DNA of 28,963 nt from a virus: positions 1 to 28,963 of the IMG/VR virus record IMGVR_UViG_3300034374_003079; one strand, written 5' to 3'. The first letter of the stretch is position 1. Every line of letters starts with the position of its first letter. The position numbers were made by a program, and so were the translations under genes. The notes below the pieces were generated by a model. That model saw only the letters and a list, made by a program, of their open reading frames with translations, searched no databases and had not been told where the DNA came from. This document shows positions 22,957-28,963 of this stretch, piece by piece.

Positions 22957-25299
22957 TCAGCAAAAGAAATAGGTGGATTCGATAACGGATTCTGGTTCCA
23001 GATCTCCGATGATCGGTGGGTCAGTCTCCGCTCCAATCTGTGAAGCGAAGTCTAGTAGGTAATCATGCTCCGCGAATAGGTGCATGTAAGTCTGCCTCAC
23101 AATAGTGGAGAGGGTAGACATGTCTGTAGCACGACACAATACTGAATCGTGGATGAGTGCAATAGGGGCGTTGAAACGTAAGACACTCAAATGTAGAAGG
23201 CTAGCATCAAGACTGTGAATAAGGTTAGGAGCTGTTGCGTTCTTGTGGTGTTGCTTATCTACCTCCTTTGAGTCATCAACAGCAACCTGTAATTCACAAC
23301 GACCTAACAACTGTAGCTTAACTGTCACCTTCTCTTTCTTCATCAGCCGTTGAGTGACGACAAAGCCAGATGGTGTAGTCCAGGTTAACTCAGTCTTACC
23401 GCTGTCAATAGCTTTGGAGACTTCAGATTCAATCCATGACATGACAGCCATAGGACCAGGAACGACCTCCTCCATAGCATCTCTAACAGCTTTGACTGTT
23501 TTGGTTAGATCCTCTTTCTCAATCTCAATACCTTTCTCCTTTAGTGCGTCCTTGATGTACCCACGATTTGAGTATGGTTTAGCATTATATGGTATAGTCA
23601 TGACTACACGTTTGACCACCTTTCTATCGAGATGTTCTCTAATAGAAGCTGGACAATACGGCTTGGCAGTCTCTGCTACGATTTTATAAGCATCCTGTGG
23701 TTTATCACTAGGTAAGACATTAACAAGCTTAGCAGTAGAACAATCTCGTGCAAGACCTGCAAGGATTTGTAGACCTGAACATGTAGCATCTGTGGCAACA
23801 AATAGACCGGTGAATTGGCGGTCACAAGCTAAGACACAATGGTAGTACTCCTCACAAGCTGCAAGAAACTGCCAAGGTTCATCAGCTACCTCCCATTCAG
23901 AAAGACACCCAATAGGATCTAATACAATGCGCTTGATGAATGTGGAATTATCTTTAACCCAAGCTAATCGCTCAGACATAGGAGCTTTATCAAGACCCCA
24001 AGTAGTAGCTACCTGAAATGCTAACCACTCCTCAGCTTCAGGAGTCATAAAAGCTTCTTCATAACTTCTCAACAAACTTTTTCCAAAGTCTGTATCTTGA
24101 GGAGTTAGAAAGGCAGGAATTGGATAAGCTCTACCTCTGTAGTCAAAAGACCACGGAATATAGAACTTCTCTCTTCCTTTAAACCTCTTTACTGCTTCCA
24201 TTGTCATGCGAGTTCTACATGACTTCCTAAACTCATTAGCTTGTCTATTCCTTACTTCTGCTGCCTCTCTCCTATAAGCTTTCCTAGCTTCTTTATTCTC
24301 AGCTATGTCTACTGGTTTAGGAGGTAGGGGATGTTCTACTACTGGTAGAAACTTACCTATTTGTATTCCCTTCTCATCTAACTCCTCCGCTACTCTTACG
24401 ATAAACGGATTTAGACAGTAGGCTACCTTCTGAATCTTGTTCAGAAACTCCAGGGGTCTCTCCCCCTGTATACATCCGCCATGTCCACGACGCACTAGCT
24501 TATGCCCGTTCATCACCTCGTTGAGCATGTAGCCACCTGCTTGCTCGTTGCTCCAATCATTGGGAGGTATAAGCATTGGCCATGCAAGAGGGCTAAATAG
24601 TTCAGCCTCTTTCATCAGTGCGTCCTTGATGTCCATGAAGTAGGCAGTAGGGACAACAAACTGTGTCTTACGGTTTCTATCTCGTTCGATGTACTTTTCA
24701 AACCAACCACTAACTTGCATGATGCAATCTAGCAGCCAACCACCTAACTTAACACGGTTATCCCTACCCCATGCTTCCCACTTAGGGATGTTATTATGGC
24801 GGTTCATCAATGTCTTGACGACCGTTAGTTTCTGTTGAGTGCCAATGGATTTGTGCCAGTAGTTCTTCTTTAATGAAGTAAGAAGTCCAGGTGCTACCCT
24901 TTCATAGTGTCTCATCTGACACTCATTTTCTACACCAGTTCCAATAGTATCACACACATTGACAAGCTGATTAGCTTTATCTTTGTATGAAAAAACCTTA
25001 TCAAAGGTAATCTTCAAAGCAATGGTAGCAATTGCTAATGGTTCTAGCTGTACGACATAAGTTTTAATGAGTTGAAATTGATGCCCAGTACCTCGCTTAA
25101 GCCTATCATGTGTAGTATCCTCAATGTACTTAACAAGTTTAGGTAGTAGTACATCAATAGATGCGTTACCATAGACACTAGCAGATGCGTAACTCTTATC
25201 CTCTAAGTCATGTGTGTTCTTGTATAGACGTTGTAACCCTAATGCAATAGCCTCTCGCTCGAACTTGATCTGTTCATCAATCTCGGCTTGTGTCGTCAA
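22957..25299 (-). CDS. Single-subunit phage RNA polymerase
   Basis: The 780-residue enzyme is a T7-type polymerase that would transcribe middle and late genes. Catalytic elements are ATDATCSGLQ (Asp near residue 500, T7 Asp537), RVVMTIPYNAKPYSNRGY (Lys and Tyr near 565, T7 Lys631 and Tyr639) and ALIHDSVLC (Asp near 717, T7 Asp812). The C-terminus is YFFC where T7 has FAFA. It is about 100 residues shorter than T7 RNAP, mostly in the N-terminal domain. The start is TTG at 25299, set by GGAGG 6 nt upstream; the N-terminal EIDEQIKFEREAIALG helix is family-like from the first codons. The start overlaps the end of a 38-residue ORF. Confidence 0.97.
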   Translation of the reverse strand: MTTQAEIDEQIKFEREAIALGLQRLYKNTHDLEDKSYASASVYGNASIDVLLPKLVKYIEDTTHDRLKRGTGHQFQLIKTYVVQLEPLAIATIALKITFDKVFSYKDKANQLVNVCDTIGTGVENECQMRHYERVAPGLLTSLKKNYWHKSIGTQQKLTVVKTLMNRHNNIPKWEAWGRDNRVKLGGWLLDCIMQVSGWFEKYIERDRNRKTQFVVPTAYFMDIKDALMKEAELFSPLAWPMLIPPNDWSNEQAGGYMLNEVMNGHKLVRRGHGGCIQGERPLEFLNKIQKVAYCLNPFIVRVAEELDEKGIQIGKFLPVVEHPLPPKPVDIAENKEARKAYRREAAEVRNRQANEFRKSCRTRMTMEAVKRFKGREKFYIPWSFDYRGRAYPIPAFLTPQDTDFGKSLLRSYEEAFMTPEAEEWLAFQVATTWGLDKAPMSERLAWVKDNSTFIKRIVLDPIGCLSEWEVADEPWQFLAACEEYYHCVLACDRQFTGLFVATDATCSGLQILAGLARDCSTAKLVNVLPSDKPQDAYKIVAETAKPYCPASIREHLDRKVVKRVVMTIPYNAKPYSNRGYIKDALKEKGIEIEKEDLTKTVKAVRDAMEEVVPGPMAVMSWIESEVSKAIDSGKTELTWTTPSGFVVTQRLMKKEKVTVKLQLLGRCELQVAVDDSKEVDKQHHKNATAPNLIHSLDASLLHLSVLRFNAPIALIHDSVLCRATDMSTLSTIVRQTYMHLFAEHDYLLDFASQIGAETDPPIIGDLEPESVIESTYFFC

Positions 25300-25393
25300 T
25301 ACAATCCTCCGTGTCGTGAATGTGAATCAGTTGCGCAAGCTCAGGATAATCTTCACTAAGCTCTTCAAATTGCTCAATCGTGATCAGACTCAT
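25277..25393 (-). CDS. Small acidic ORF ahead of RNA polymerase (38 residues)
   Basis: The frame reads MSLITIEQFEELSEDYPELA, then QLIHIHDTEDCIDDTSRD. Its end overlaps the RNA polymerase start by 23 nt, its start overlaps the preceding 105-residue gene by 20 nt, and the polymerase SD lies within it. A role as a leader for polymerase translation, or as an independent acidic protein, would fit. The codons for IHIHD contain the repeated 10-mer TTCACATTCA. No function is recognised. Confidence 0.55.
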   Translation of the reverse strand: MSLITIEQFEELSEDYPELAQLIHIHDTEDCIDDTSRD

Positions 25394-25691
25394 CTTCTTC
25401 GTAGTGTGGTGAAATGAAATGGATTTGTTCATCGGTGCAAACAGTAAACTCTACACCATCTCTCATCAACTCTGCTACCTTTTGTTCAGCAGCATGACGC
25501 TTTTGATAGACATACTCTTTGATCTTACCTTTATCCGTACTTGCACGAATGATGCAACATACAGAACTAGGTAGTTCCCAACCTGCTACCTTCCAAGACA
25601 TAACTTCCTCAAATGTATGAGGAACAAACATCTCATCAGGTGCATCTTTGTATTCTTGCCAGTTGTTTGCATAATACTTCTTACCACTCAT
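25374..25691 (-). CDS. Early hypothetical protein (105 residues)
   Basis: I do not recognise a domain. The N-terminus is SGKKYYANNWQEYKDAPDEM, the middle has a hydrophobic strand LPSSVCCIIRASTDKGKIKE, and the C-terminus is acidic (HYEEDESDHD). The ATG at 25691 has GAGG 7 nt upstream, a fair SD. It overlaps the preceding 50-residue gene by 11 nt and the following small ORF by 20 nt. The position directly before RNA polymerase suggests an early takeover function. Confidence 0.8.
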   Translation of the reverse strand: MSGKKYYANNWQEYKDAPDEMFVPHTFEEVMSWKVAGWELPSSVCCIIRASTDKGKIKEYVYQKRHAAEQKVAELMRDGVEFTVCTDEQIHFISPHYEEDESDHD

Positions 25692-25833
25692 CAGCTTGCC
25701 TCACATTGATTAATTCATCATCTTGTTCGTGGGACAACTCTAAAGCTATCCATGCAGCAGCTTCAGAATCGGGCGCTAACAAATGTATAGTGCCTGAACT
25801 TAGGGTCACCTCGTATAGACGTGGTTGGGTCAT
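25681..25833 (-). CDS. Small early protein (50 residues)
   Basis: The frame reads M-T-Q-P-R-L-Y-E-V-T-L-S-S-G-T-I-H-L-L-A, then PDSEAAAWIALELSHEQDDE and LINVRQADEW. A beta hairpin followed by a helix is likely, and the pattern (VTLSSGT, APDSEAAAW, DE-LINVR) matches a small family I recognise from cyanophages, with no known function. It overlaps the next gene by 11 nt and starts 8 nt after the preceding gene's stop. Confidence 0.75.
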   Translation of the reverse strand: MTQPRLYEVTLSSGTIHLLAPDSEAAAWIALELSHEQDDELINVRQADEW

Positions 25834-25841
25834 AAATAGCA

Positions 25842-26198
25842 CTAGTCAGGGATTGATTCAAGGGCGCGGCGGATGGTGTCTCTACACGTCACAAAAGCTG
25901 CTGCGTCCGGCCCTTTGCATAGAAGGGTGAGGGCATCAAGCGCCTGCTCCTTCAAGCTCGGCGGCTTGGGGCGGCGGCGTGAGCGGAGTAGTTCACCCCA
26001 ATACGTGCTCGGGTTGTGCTCATTAAGCACTTCACAGCACGCCTCCAGCTCTTGGTCTGCGCCCCATTGGGCGGCTTGGGTGGCAAGGAAAGTCTCAGAG
26101 GGGGATAGCTCACCGCTGACAATGCAGCCAAAATAGTTTCCTAGCCAGTGCTGTATCAACTCAGGCGGCGGAGTAATCAGATGTTCTTGGGTCATCAT
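25842..26198 (-). CDS. GC-rich hypothetical protein of cyanobacterial/cyanophage type (118 residues)
   Basis: The protein reads TQEHLITPPPELIQHWLGNY, then TQAAQWGADQELEACCEVLN and RSRRRPKPPSLKEQALDALT, ending TIRRALESIPD. This set of motifs belongs to a helical family that I recognise from marine cyanobacteria and their phages, with no proven function. Its base composition is clearly richer in G+C than its neighbours (for example GGGGCGGCGGCG-type runs on the plus strand near 25,960-25,980), which suggests transfer from a different genome. Two ATGs in tandem (26198, 26195) overlap the preceding TGA; either could be the start. Confidence 0.85.
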   Translation of the reverse strand: MMTQEHLITPPPELIQHWLGNYFGCIVSGELSPSETFLATQAAQWGADQELEACCEVLNEHNPSTYWGELLRSRRRPKPPSLKEQALDALTLLCKGPDAAAFVTCRDTIRRALESIPD

Positions 26199-26398
26199 TT
26201 AACGTAGGGACGTTTACGGGTTGTACGTGTAGTGGTTGGTGCGTCCTTGGTTTCTTCTACTTCCTCGGTTTGAGTTAGTAGAGCCTCGTACTCATCACGT
26301 AGTTTGTAATACTCATCAGTGTATTCTGTTGTGGTTGAACAATAATGTAGCCAACATTTAACAGCGTTAAAGATTAGCCACTCCTTGGATTTAGTCAT
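26195..26398 (-). CDS. Small early protein with basic tail (67 residues)
   Basis: The N-terminal half, MTKSKEWLIFNAVKCWLHYC, is helical and aromatic. A Tyr/Glu-rich segment follows (EYYKLRDEYEALL), and the tail is a Thr/Arg/Lys stretch (TTTRTTRKRPYVK) after an acidic patch. I do not recognise it. The stop overlaps the start of the GC-rich gene, and the gene begins 6 nt after the preceding stop, so it is part of a tightly packed early unit. Confidence 0.7.
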   Translation of the reverse strand: MTKSKEWLIFNAVKCWLHYCSTTTEYTDEYYKLRDEYEALLTQTEEVEETKDAPTTTRTTRKRPYVK

Positions 26399-26404
26399 AG
26401 ATGT

Positions 26405-26707
26405 TTAGTAAGATTGGGTATCAGTAAGGATAAACCTAAGCTCAAGTCCTGGGGGCTCAAGCTTCCCGTTTTCATAAGATGCTTCTACATAGACAGCCTC
26501 AATGCCGCCACTTGATGTAGTAGCCTTCCTATCCCATGAGTCATTAAGACGTTTCTGTGCAGCAAGGATTAGCTGTACTAATGTAGGTACTTTGTAACCA
26601 TCAGTTGTTGCCCACTTCCAGTCAATGTGAGTCATTACCTTATGGACACGTTCAAAGTTAAACGTATTCAGACAATACTCAATCGCTTGTTGTTTGTAGT
26701 CAGTCAT
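26405..26707 (-). CDS. Early hypothetical protein (100 residues)
   Basis: The product reads MTDYKQQAIEYCLNTFNFER, then VHKVMTHIDWKWATTDGYKV, a helical linker (LVQLILAAQKRLND) and a beta-rich C-terminus with GLELRFIL. The layout of a helix, an xDWxW core and a strand end resembles small early proteins in cyanophages, with no known function. The longer frame to 26764 lies in the preceding gene, so ATG 26707 is used; the overlap with that gene's stop is 8 nt. Confidence 0.75.
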   Translation of the reverse strand: MTDYKQQAIEYCLNTFNFERVHKVMTHIDWKWATTDGYKVPTLVQLILAAQKRLNDSWDRKATTSSGGIEAVYVEASYENGKLEPPGLELRFILTDTQSY

Positions 26708-26876
26708 TGTCAGTGAATGTAAAATAATCGTCAATGTAGAGCCAGATGCGACTCTCGATCTCATCAGCTAACTTATAGCTAGCTGTATCGCTAATTTCTA
26801 CATCCGTATTGAGGAATGCATGATCTATGCCCTCACGAATGCAGCGATCAAGTAAGGCTCGGATGTTAGGTTTCAT
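26700..26876 (-). CDS. Small early protein (58 residues)
   Basis: The frame reads MKPNIRALLDRCIREGIDHA, then FLNTDVEISDTASYKLADEI and ESRIWLYIDDYFTFTDND. The pattern of PNIRALLDRCI at the start and IWLYIDDYF at the end is one I recognise from a small, widespread cyanophage family without known function. It is acidic at the C-terminus. The ATG at 26876 overlaps the preceding gene's stop by 4 nt (ATGA), and its own TGA overlaps the next start. Confidence 0.75.
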   Translation of the reverse strand: MKPNIRALLDRCIREGIDHAFLNTDVEISDTASYKLADEIESRIWLYIDDYFTFTDND

Positions 26877-27106
26877 ACTCCGTGCTCAAATGCAGTGTCA
26901 GTAAAGTCATTCTGAAATGACGTGATCTTCTTTAACTCATCATCAGTTAACGCAAACCTGTCAGGATCAGCAATAGCCGTGTTAATTACCTTGAGCAGTG
27001 GAAAGAACTCATCAGGGAAGACATCAACCTTAACGGATGTGTCGTGGATAGCGTTAGTCACAAAGTAACTCCAATTGAAGGTGATCGTCGCATGAATCAG
27101 ACTCAT
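26873..27106 (-). CDS. Early hypothetical protein (77 residues)
   Basis: I do not recognise it. It opens with a probable strand (LIHATITFNWSYFVTNAI), then VKVDVFPDEFFPLLKVINTA and ALTDDELKKITSFQNDFTDT. It is acidic and soluble. The ATG at 27106 lies 53 nt inside the preceding 45-residue gene in another frame, and the stop overlaps the next gene as ATGA. Confidence 0.7.
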   Translation of the reverse strand: MSLIHATITFNWSYFVTNAIHDTSVKVDVFPDEFFPLLKVINTAIADPDRFALTDDELKKITSFQNDFTDTAFEHGV

Positions 27107-27191
27107 GCAAATCCAGCATAGCCATGTCTACGTGAGACACAAGCTTATCGAAGAGAAAGTTAACAAACTCTCGATTCTCTTGACTAATCAT
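27054..27191 (-). CDS. Small acidic early protein (45 residues)
   Basis: The frame reads MISQENREFVNFLFDKLVSH, then VDMAMLDLHESDSCDDHLQL and ELLCD. It is acidic and helical, with no recognised domain. Support comes from its ATG overlapping the preceding gene's stop (ATGA) and from a gene-like composition. Without it the interval 27107-27187 would be empty. It overlaps the next gene by 53 nt. Confidence 0.6.
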   Translation of the reverse strand: MISQENREFVNFLFDKLVSHVDMAMLDLHESDSCDDHLQLELLCD

Positions 27192-27376
27192 TCGTAACAC
27201 TCCTCGTTGATGTAAGTAAGGTAACGATAAAGATCCAGATGAGCTTCTTTACGCTCATGCCAAGGATCAACATACGTTAACGCGCTAAACGGATCACGCA
27301 TGAACAATCCTGTCCAATAGTTACAACAACCTGTGAGGCTGTTAACTAGATCGTACACTGTGTCTTGGTGATGCAT
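27188..27376 (-). CDS. Small early protein (62 residues)
   Basis: The product is MHHQDTVYDLVNSLTGCCNY, then WTGLFMRDPFSALTYVDPWH and ERKEAHLDLYRYLTYINEEC. It is rich in aromatic residues (eight Tyr or Trp) with a C-terminal helix. I do not recognise it. An AAGGA lies about 10 nt before the ATG, and the repeated 10-mer TTCACATTCA lies 19 nt before it in the intergenic leader. Its stop overlaps the next start as ATGA. Confidence 0.7.
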   Translation of the reverse strand: MHHQDTVYDLVNSLTGCCNYWTGLFMRDPFSALTYVDPWHERKEAHLDLYRYLTYINEECYE

Positions 27377-27395
27377 AGCTGCGTCCTTGATAATA

Positions 27396-27405
27396 TGAAT
27401 GTGAA
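27396..27405 (-). repeat. Copy of the TTCACATTCA leader repeat
   Basis: An exact copy of the 10-mer lies in the intergenic gap 27377-27423, before the 62-residue gene. Other exact copies, all in the same orientation, are at 27752-27761, 25317-25326, 21734-21743 and 18471-18480. Confidence 0.6.
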
Positions 27406-27423
27406 TCCCGTTCGGGTTAGTTA

Positions 27424-27744
27424 CTAGGCGTACTTACCCTCCTCTTCGTCATTCATAACTCGCTGACAATACGTCTCAATAGTATGCCAAACCATCACCT
27501 GAATGAGGTTGGGAATGCTAGTCGTACCTCTGGAGAGTTGCTCCATAAAGTCTTCACCTAGCGTGTCATGACATACATCTTCTACGTCATCTTCAAACTC
27601 ATGGAAGAACTTAGTTGTCTCGTGGTAATATACAAAACCAGAGACACCGATAGAACAACCGTAATTGGCAATATCGTAGATCTCGTCTATGTCATCGAAA
27701 CGTTCTTCGAGAGCTTTGGTAAGTTCTTTGGTGTAGAACAGCAT
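27424..27744 (-). CDS. Early hypothetical protein (106 residues)
   Basis: The product reads MLFYTKELTKALEERFDDID, then EIYDIANYGCSIGVSGFVYY and a helical acidic stretch FFHEFEDDVEDVCHDTLGED. The GCxxGVSGF element and the following acidic helix form a pattern I recognise from a small phage family of unknown function. The C-terminus has VMVWHTIETYCQ. The longer frame to 27804 only adds leader sequence; ATG 27744 is used. The 10-mer TTCACATTCA ends 7 nt before that ATG. Confidence 0.75.
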   Translation of the reverse strand: MLFYTKELTKALEERFDDIDEIYDIANYGCSIGVSGFVYYHETTKFFHEFEDDVEDVCHDTLGEDFMEQLSRGTTSIPNLIQVMVWHTIETYCQRVMNDEEEGKYA

Positions 27745-27751
27745 ACGTGTG

Positions 27752-27761
27752 TGAATGTGAA
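27752..27761 (-). repeat. Copy of the TTCACATTCA leader repeat
   Basis: An exact copy lies in the gap 27745-27810, 7 nt before the ATG of the 106-residue gene and at the place where an SD would be expected; no SD is present. Confidence 0.6.
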
Positions 27762-27810
27762 ACAATGTGTGGAAGAAAAGAGGTGAGTAAGTTACCCACC
27801 TCACAAGACA

Positions 27811-28035
27811 TCAGCCAACAACGGTATAACGATTGCCCTTGCAATAAGCATTGACAAACTTACCTACCGACTCAAACTCACCGTAGAAAAAGTCAAGCAT
27901 AGCCTCACTGTTTACGTTATCGTAGAGGTAAGTCTTAGCGTTGTTGATGAACTGAACAATCACTTGGTTAGTCTCAAGGTTAAGACGGATGTTACGGATG
28001 TTGGAAGAGGTGAAGTTGGAAGGTTGGAAGAACAT
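27811..28035 (-). CDS. KTSC-like small early protein, copy 2 (74 residues)
   Basis: The product is MFFQPSNFTSSNIRNIRLNL, then ETNQVIVQFINNAKTYLYDN and a helix with FESVGKFVNAYCKGNRY. The order (SS-x-I, a hairpin ending in Y-x-Y-x-x-V, then S-x-G-x-F-V-N) resembles the KTSC domain, a small fold of unknown function common in phages. It is probably a diverged paralog of the next gene upstream (28085-28330). The longer frame to 28236 lies in that gene, so ATG 28035 is used. The leader has CTTTTTCACTCACG and no SD. Confidence 0.7.
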   Translation of the reverse strand: MFFQPSNFTSSNIRNIRLNLETNQVIVQFINNAKTYLYDNVNSEAMLDFFYGEFESVGKFVNAYCKGNRYTVVG

Positions 28036-28084
28036 GTTAAACGTGAGTGAAAAAGTGTTAACTAATGAAGGATGAAAGGTTAAC

Positions 28085-28330
28085 TCAGACAGCAATAGCA
28101 TAACGGAAGTCAACACTAGCACGCTTGGTATTGACGCAGTTAGCGTTAACCCAGAAGCCAAGAGACATGTTAGGATTAGCAAGAAGGTTAATGATAGCAC
28201 GACGGCTGACACCGCTATACTTATAGCTGTTGCCACCTTTGAAGGTAACGTTAACAGTACCAGTCAAAGGATTAGCAGTCATGAAATAGACAGCATCAGA
28301 GGAACGAACAGGAACGATTGTGTTGAACAT
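28085..28330 (-). CDS. KTSC-like small early protein, copy 1 (81 residues)
   Basis: The product reads MFNTIVPVRSSDAVYFMTAN, then PLTGTVNVTFKGGNSYKYSG and VSRRAIINLLANPNMSLGFW. This is the KTSC pattern: SS at the start, a strand pair with V-x-F-x-G-G-x-x-Y-x-Y-x-x-V, then a helix and S-x-G-x-x-V-N. The function is unknown. ATG 28330 is chosen over the frame start at 28384 because the added residues are leader-like. The leader has ACACATTCACTCACTTTTTC, a variant of the 10-mer repeat seen in front of other early genes. Confidence 0.75.
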   Translation of the reverse strand: MFNTIVPVRSSDAVYFMTANPLTGTVNVTFKGGNSYKYSGVSRRAIINLLANPNMSLGFWVNANCVNTKRASVDFRYAIAV

Positions 28331-28411
28331 GTTGGAAAAAGTGAGTGAATGTGTGTAGCGTTGAGTGCTACAGAAACCCAACACTAAGTGATGGGAAAGT
28401 GTAACAGTCAG

Positions 28412-28615
28412 TTAGAGCCAGTGGCGAATGAACTCGTCTAAGTCGTCAGCACCTGACTCGTTGATAAGCTCGTCATCGCTAAGATGTTGAAGCATCTCTA
28501 GATACTCATCAGGAGTAGGATCAACATCAGGATCGAAGTCATCATGGCAAAGAAACTCGTACTCGTGATGAAGAGCAGAGATGAGATGGGAGCGATTCAT
28601 GTCTTGTTTGATCAT
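28412..28615 (-). CDS. First gene after the early promoter, acidic protein (62 or 67 residues)
   Basis: The core is MNRSHLISALHHEYEFLCHD, then DFDPDVDPTPDEYLEMLQHL and SDDELINESGADDLDEFIRH. It is very acidic; the DFDPDVDPTPDEY element is shared with small early cyanophage proteins I recognise, of unknown function. Two starts are possible. The ATG at 28615 would be almost leaderless if the promoter just upstream starts about 7 nt after its -10 box. The ATG at 28600 would have a leader of about 15-20 nt. Neither has an SD. Confidence 0.75.
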   Translation of the reverse strand: MIKQDMNRSHLISALHHEYEFLCHDDFDPDVDPTPDEYLEMLQHLSDDELINESGADDLDEFIRHWL

Positions 28616-28621
28616 GCTTTT

Positions 28622-28650
28622 AGTATGGCACAGGTTGAGGCAAAAGTCAA
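28622..28650 (-). promoter_or_regulatory. Host sigma70-type early promoter
   Basis: On the coding strand a -35 box TTGACT (five of six to TTGACA, plus-strand 28645-28650) is followed by exactly 17 bp and a -10 box CATACT (four of six to TATAAT, 28622-28627). It lies just before the first gene of the early block. A 6-bp inverted repeat AAGTGG/CCACTT touches the -35 box and might be an operator or the end of the upstream gene's message. Host RNA polymerase would be needed here because the phage enzyme is encoded downstream. Confidence 0.7.
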
Positions 28651-28665
28651 GTGGGGTTGTGCCAC

Positions 28666-28848
28666 TTAGTTGACTGGCATGTAGTACACATGTTCCATAG
28701 CGTCACTGATTTCATGATGCTGAATACCATTCACTTTAGCTGGTTTGTTACGCTTACCCTTTGGTACTTTGTTACACCATAACAGTGTCTTGATTGGTTT
28801 ATCACCAAGGATAAATGTTGTGTCTTTCAGCTTAACACGCACTGGCAC
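28666..28848 (-). CDS. Small basic protein at the genome-end side (60 residues)
   Basis: The frame opens at GTG 28848 (a second GTG lies at 28842), immediately after an in-frame TGA, so no ATG start is available upstream. The product has VRVKLKDTTFILGDKPIKTL, then LWCNKVPKGKRNKPAKVNGI and a Tyr-rich end. It is basic and beta-rich, with no recognised domain. No good SD precedes it. It is upstream of the early promoter, so it would need another promoter. Confidence 0.55.
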   Translation of the reverse strand: MPVRVKLKDTTFILGDKPIKTLLWCNKVPKGKRNKPAKVNGIQHHEISDAMEHVYYMPVN

Positions 28849-28963
28849 TGTCTCTCATCTGTGTTCACACAGCATAGCACCGGCGGGCGAGCGAAGCGAG
28901 CTGGTGTGTGCCAGTTTAGTGAGTGGTTGGCTCGACAGATGTTTTGGCTATTGCTATTGCGAA
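28849..28963 (-). other. Gene-free end with small inverted repeat
   Basis: No gene is supported in these 115 bases. On the coding strand CTGTGT-GA-ACACAG (28859-28872) is a near-loopless 6-bp inverted repeat, preceded by a TATGCT sequence that could pass for a -10 box but has no clear -35. A GC-rich stretch with CGCTTCGCTCG lies at about 28,880-28,900. The end contains AATAGC twice in a row. This may be close to the physical end of the genome, but no terminal repeat can be tested within the window. Confidence 0.35.

Noticed and set aside
1-28963. tRNA genes, integrase, CRISPR array, insertion sequences
   Set aside because: I looked for cloverleaf arms, recombinase motifs and regularly spaced repeats and found none.

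Overview
The window is the left arm of a T7-like podovirus genome that infects a marine picocyanobacterium (Autographiviridae type, Synechococcus or Prochlorococcus host). It is shown in reverse: every supported gene lies on the minus strand, so transcription runs from about 28,900 down to 1. The evidence is a single-subunit phage RNA polymerase, a T7-type replication set (gp2.5, gp3, gp4, gp5 and gp6 equivalents), the T7 virion order (portal, scaffold, capsid, tail tubes, internal core proteins), and photosynthesis genes psbA (photosystem II D1) and hli (high-light-inducible protein). No tRNA, CRISPR array or insertion sequence was found. No integrase or lysis gene lies in this window.

Layout in order of transcription. 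(1) 28,963-25,300, early region: about 14 small overlapping genes. A near-consensus host sigma70 promoter at 28,622-28,650 drives them, and two tandem genes look like KTSC-domain paralogs. A 10-mer, TTCACATTCA, recurs just before several starts. (2) 25,299-17,190, takeover and replication: RNA polymerase (TTG start after a strong Shine-Dalgarno sequence, SD), ssDNA-binding protein, endonuclease I, primase-helicase, DNA polymerase split over two frames, and a 5'-3' exonuclease. (3) 17,241-14,555, nucleotide supply: a DUF3310 protein, a MazG-like NTP pyrophosphatase that overlaps it by 119 nt, and a class I ribonucleotide reductase. The NrdA is N-terminally minimal, and the NrdB has no tyrosine at the usual radical position. 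(4) 14,586-11,323, head assembly: a small protein, a Gln/Ala/Ser-rich probable virion protein, portal and scaffold. (5) 11,323-9,332, host-takeover cassette between scaffold and capsid: hli, a 16-residue peptide, a strong hairpin, an RlpA-like barrel protein whose best start is an AUA codon, psbA, and two tiny conserved-looking genes with a structured spacer. (6) 9,330-1, virion: a structured capsid leader, major capsid protein, a textbook intrinsic terminator, tail tubular proteins A (with an inserted Thr/Gly-rich domain) and B, two internal core proteins, and the first 19 codons of the next gene.

How it fits together. Host RNA polymerase would start the early genes, and the phage polymerase would take over for replication and structural genes. 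MazG-like protein, the reductase, endonuclease and exonuclease feed genome replication from recycled and reduced nucleotides. D1 and Hli would keep photosystem II running to supply energy and reductant. The terminator after the capsid gene would set capsid expression above tail expression, as T-phi does in T7. Many genes touch or overlap (TAATG, TGATG, ATGA, GTGA), so translational coupling is likely the main control on ratios. Many starts have no recognisable SD sequence.
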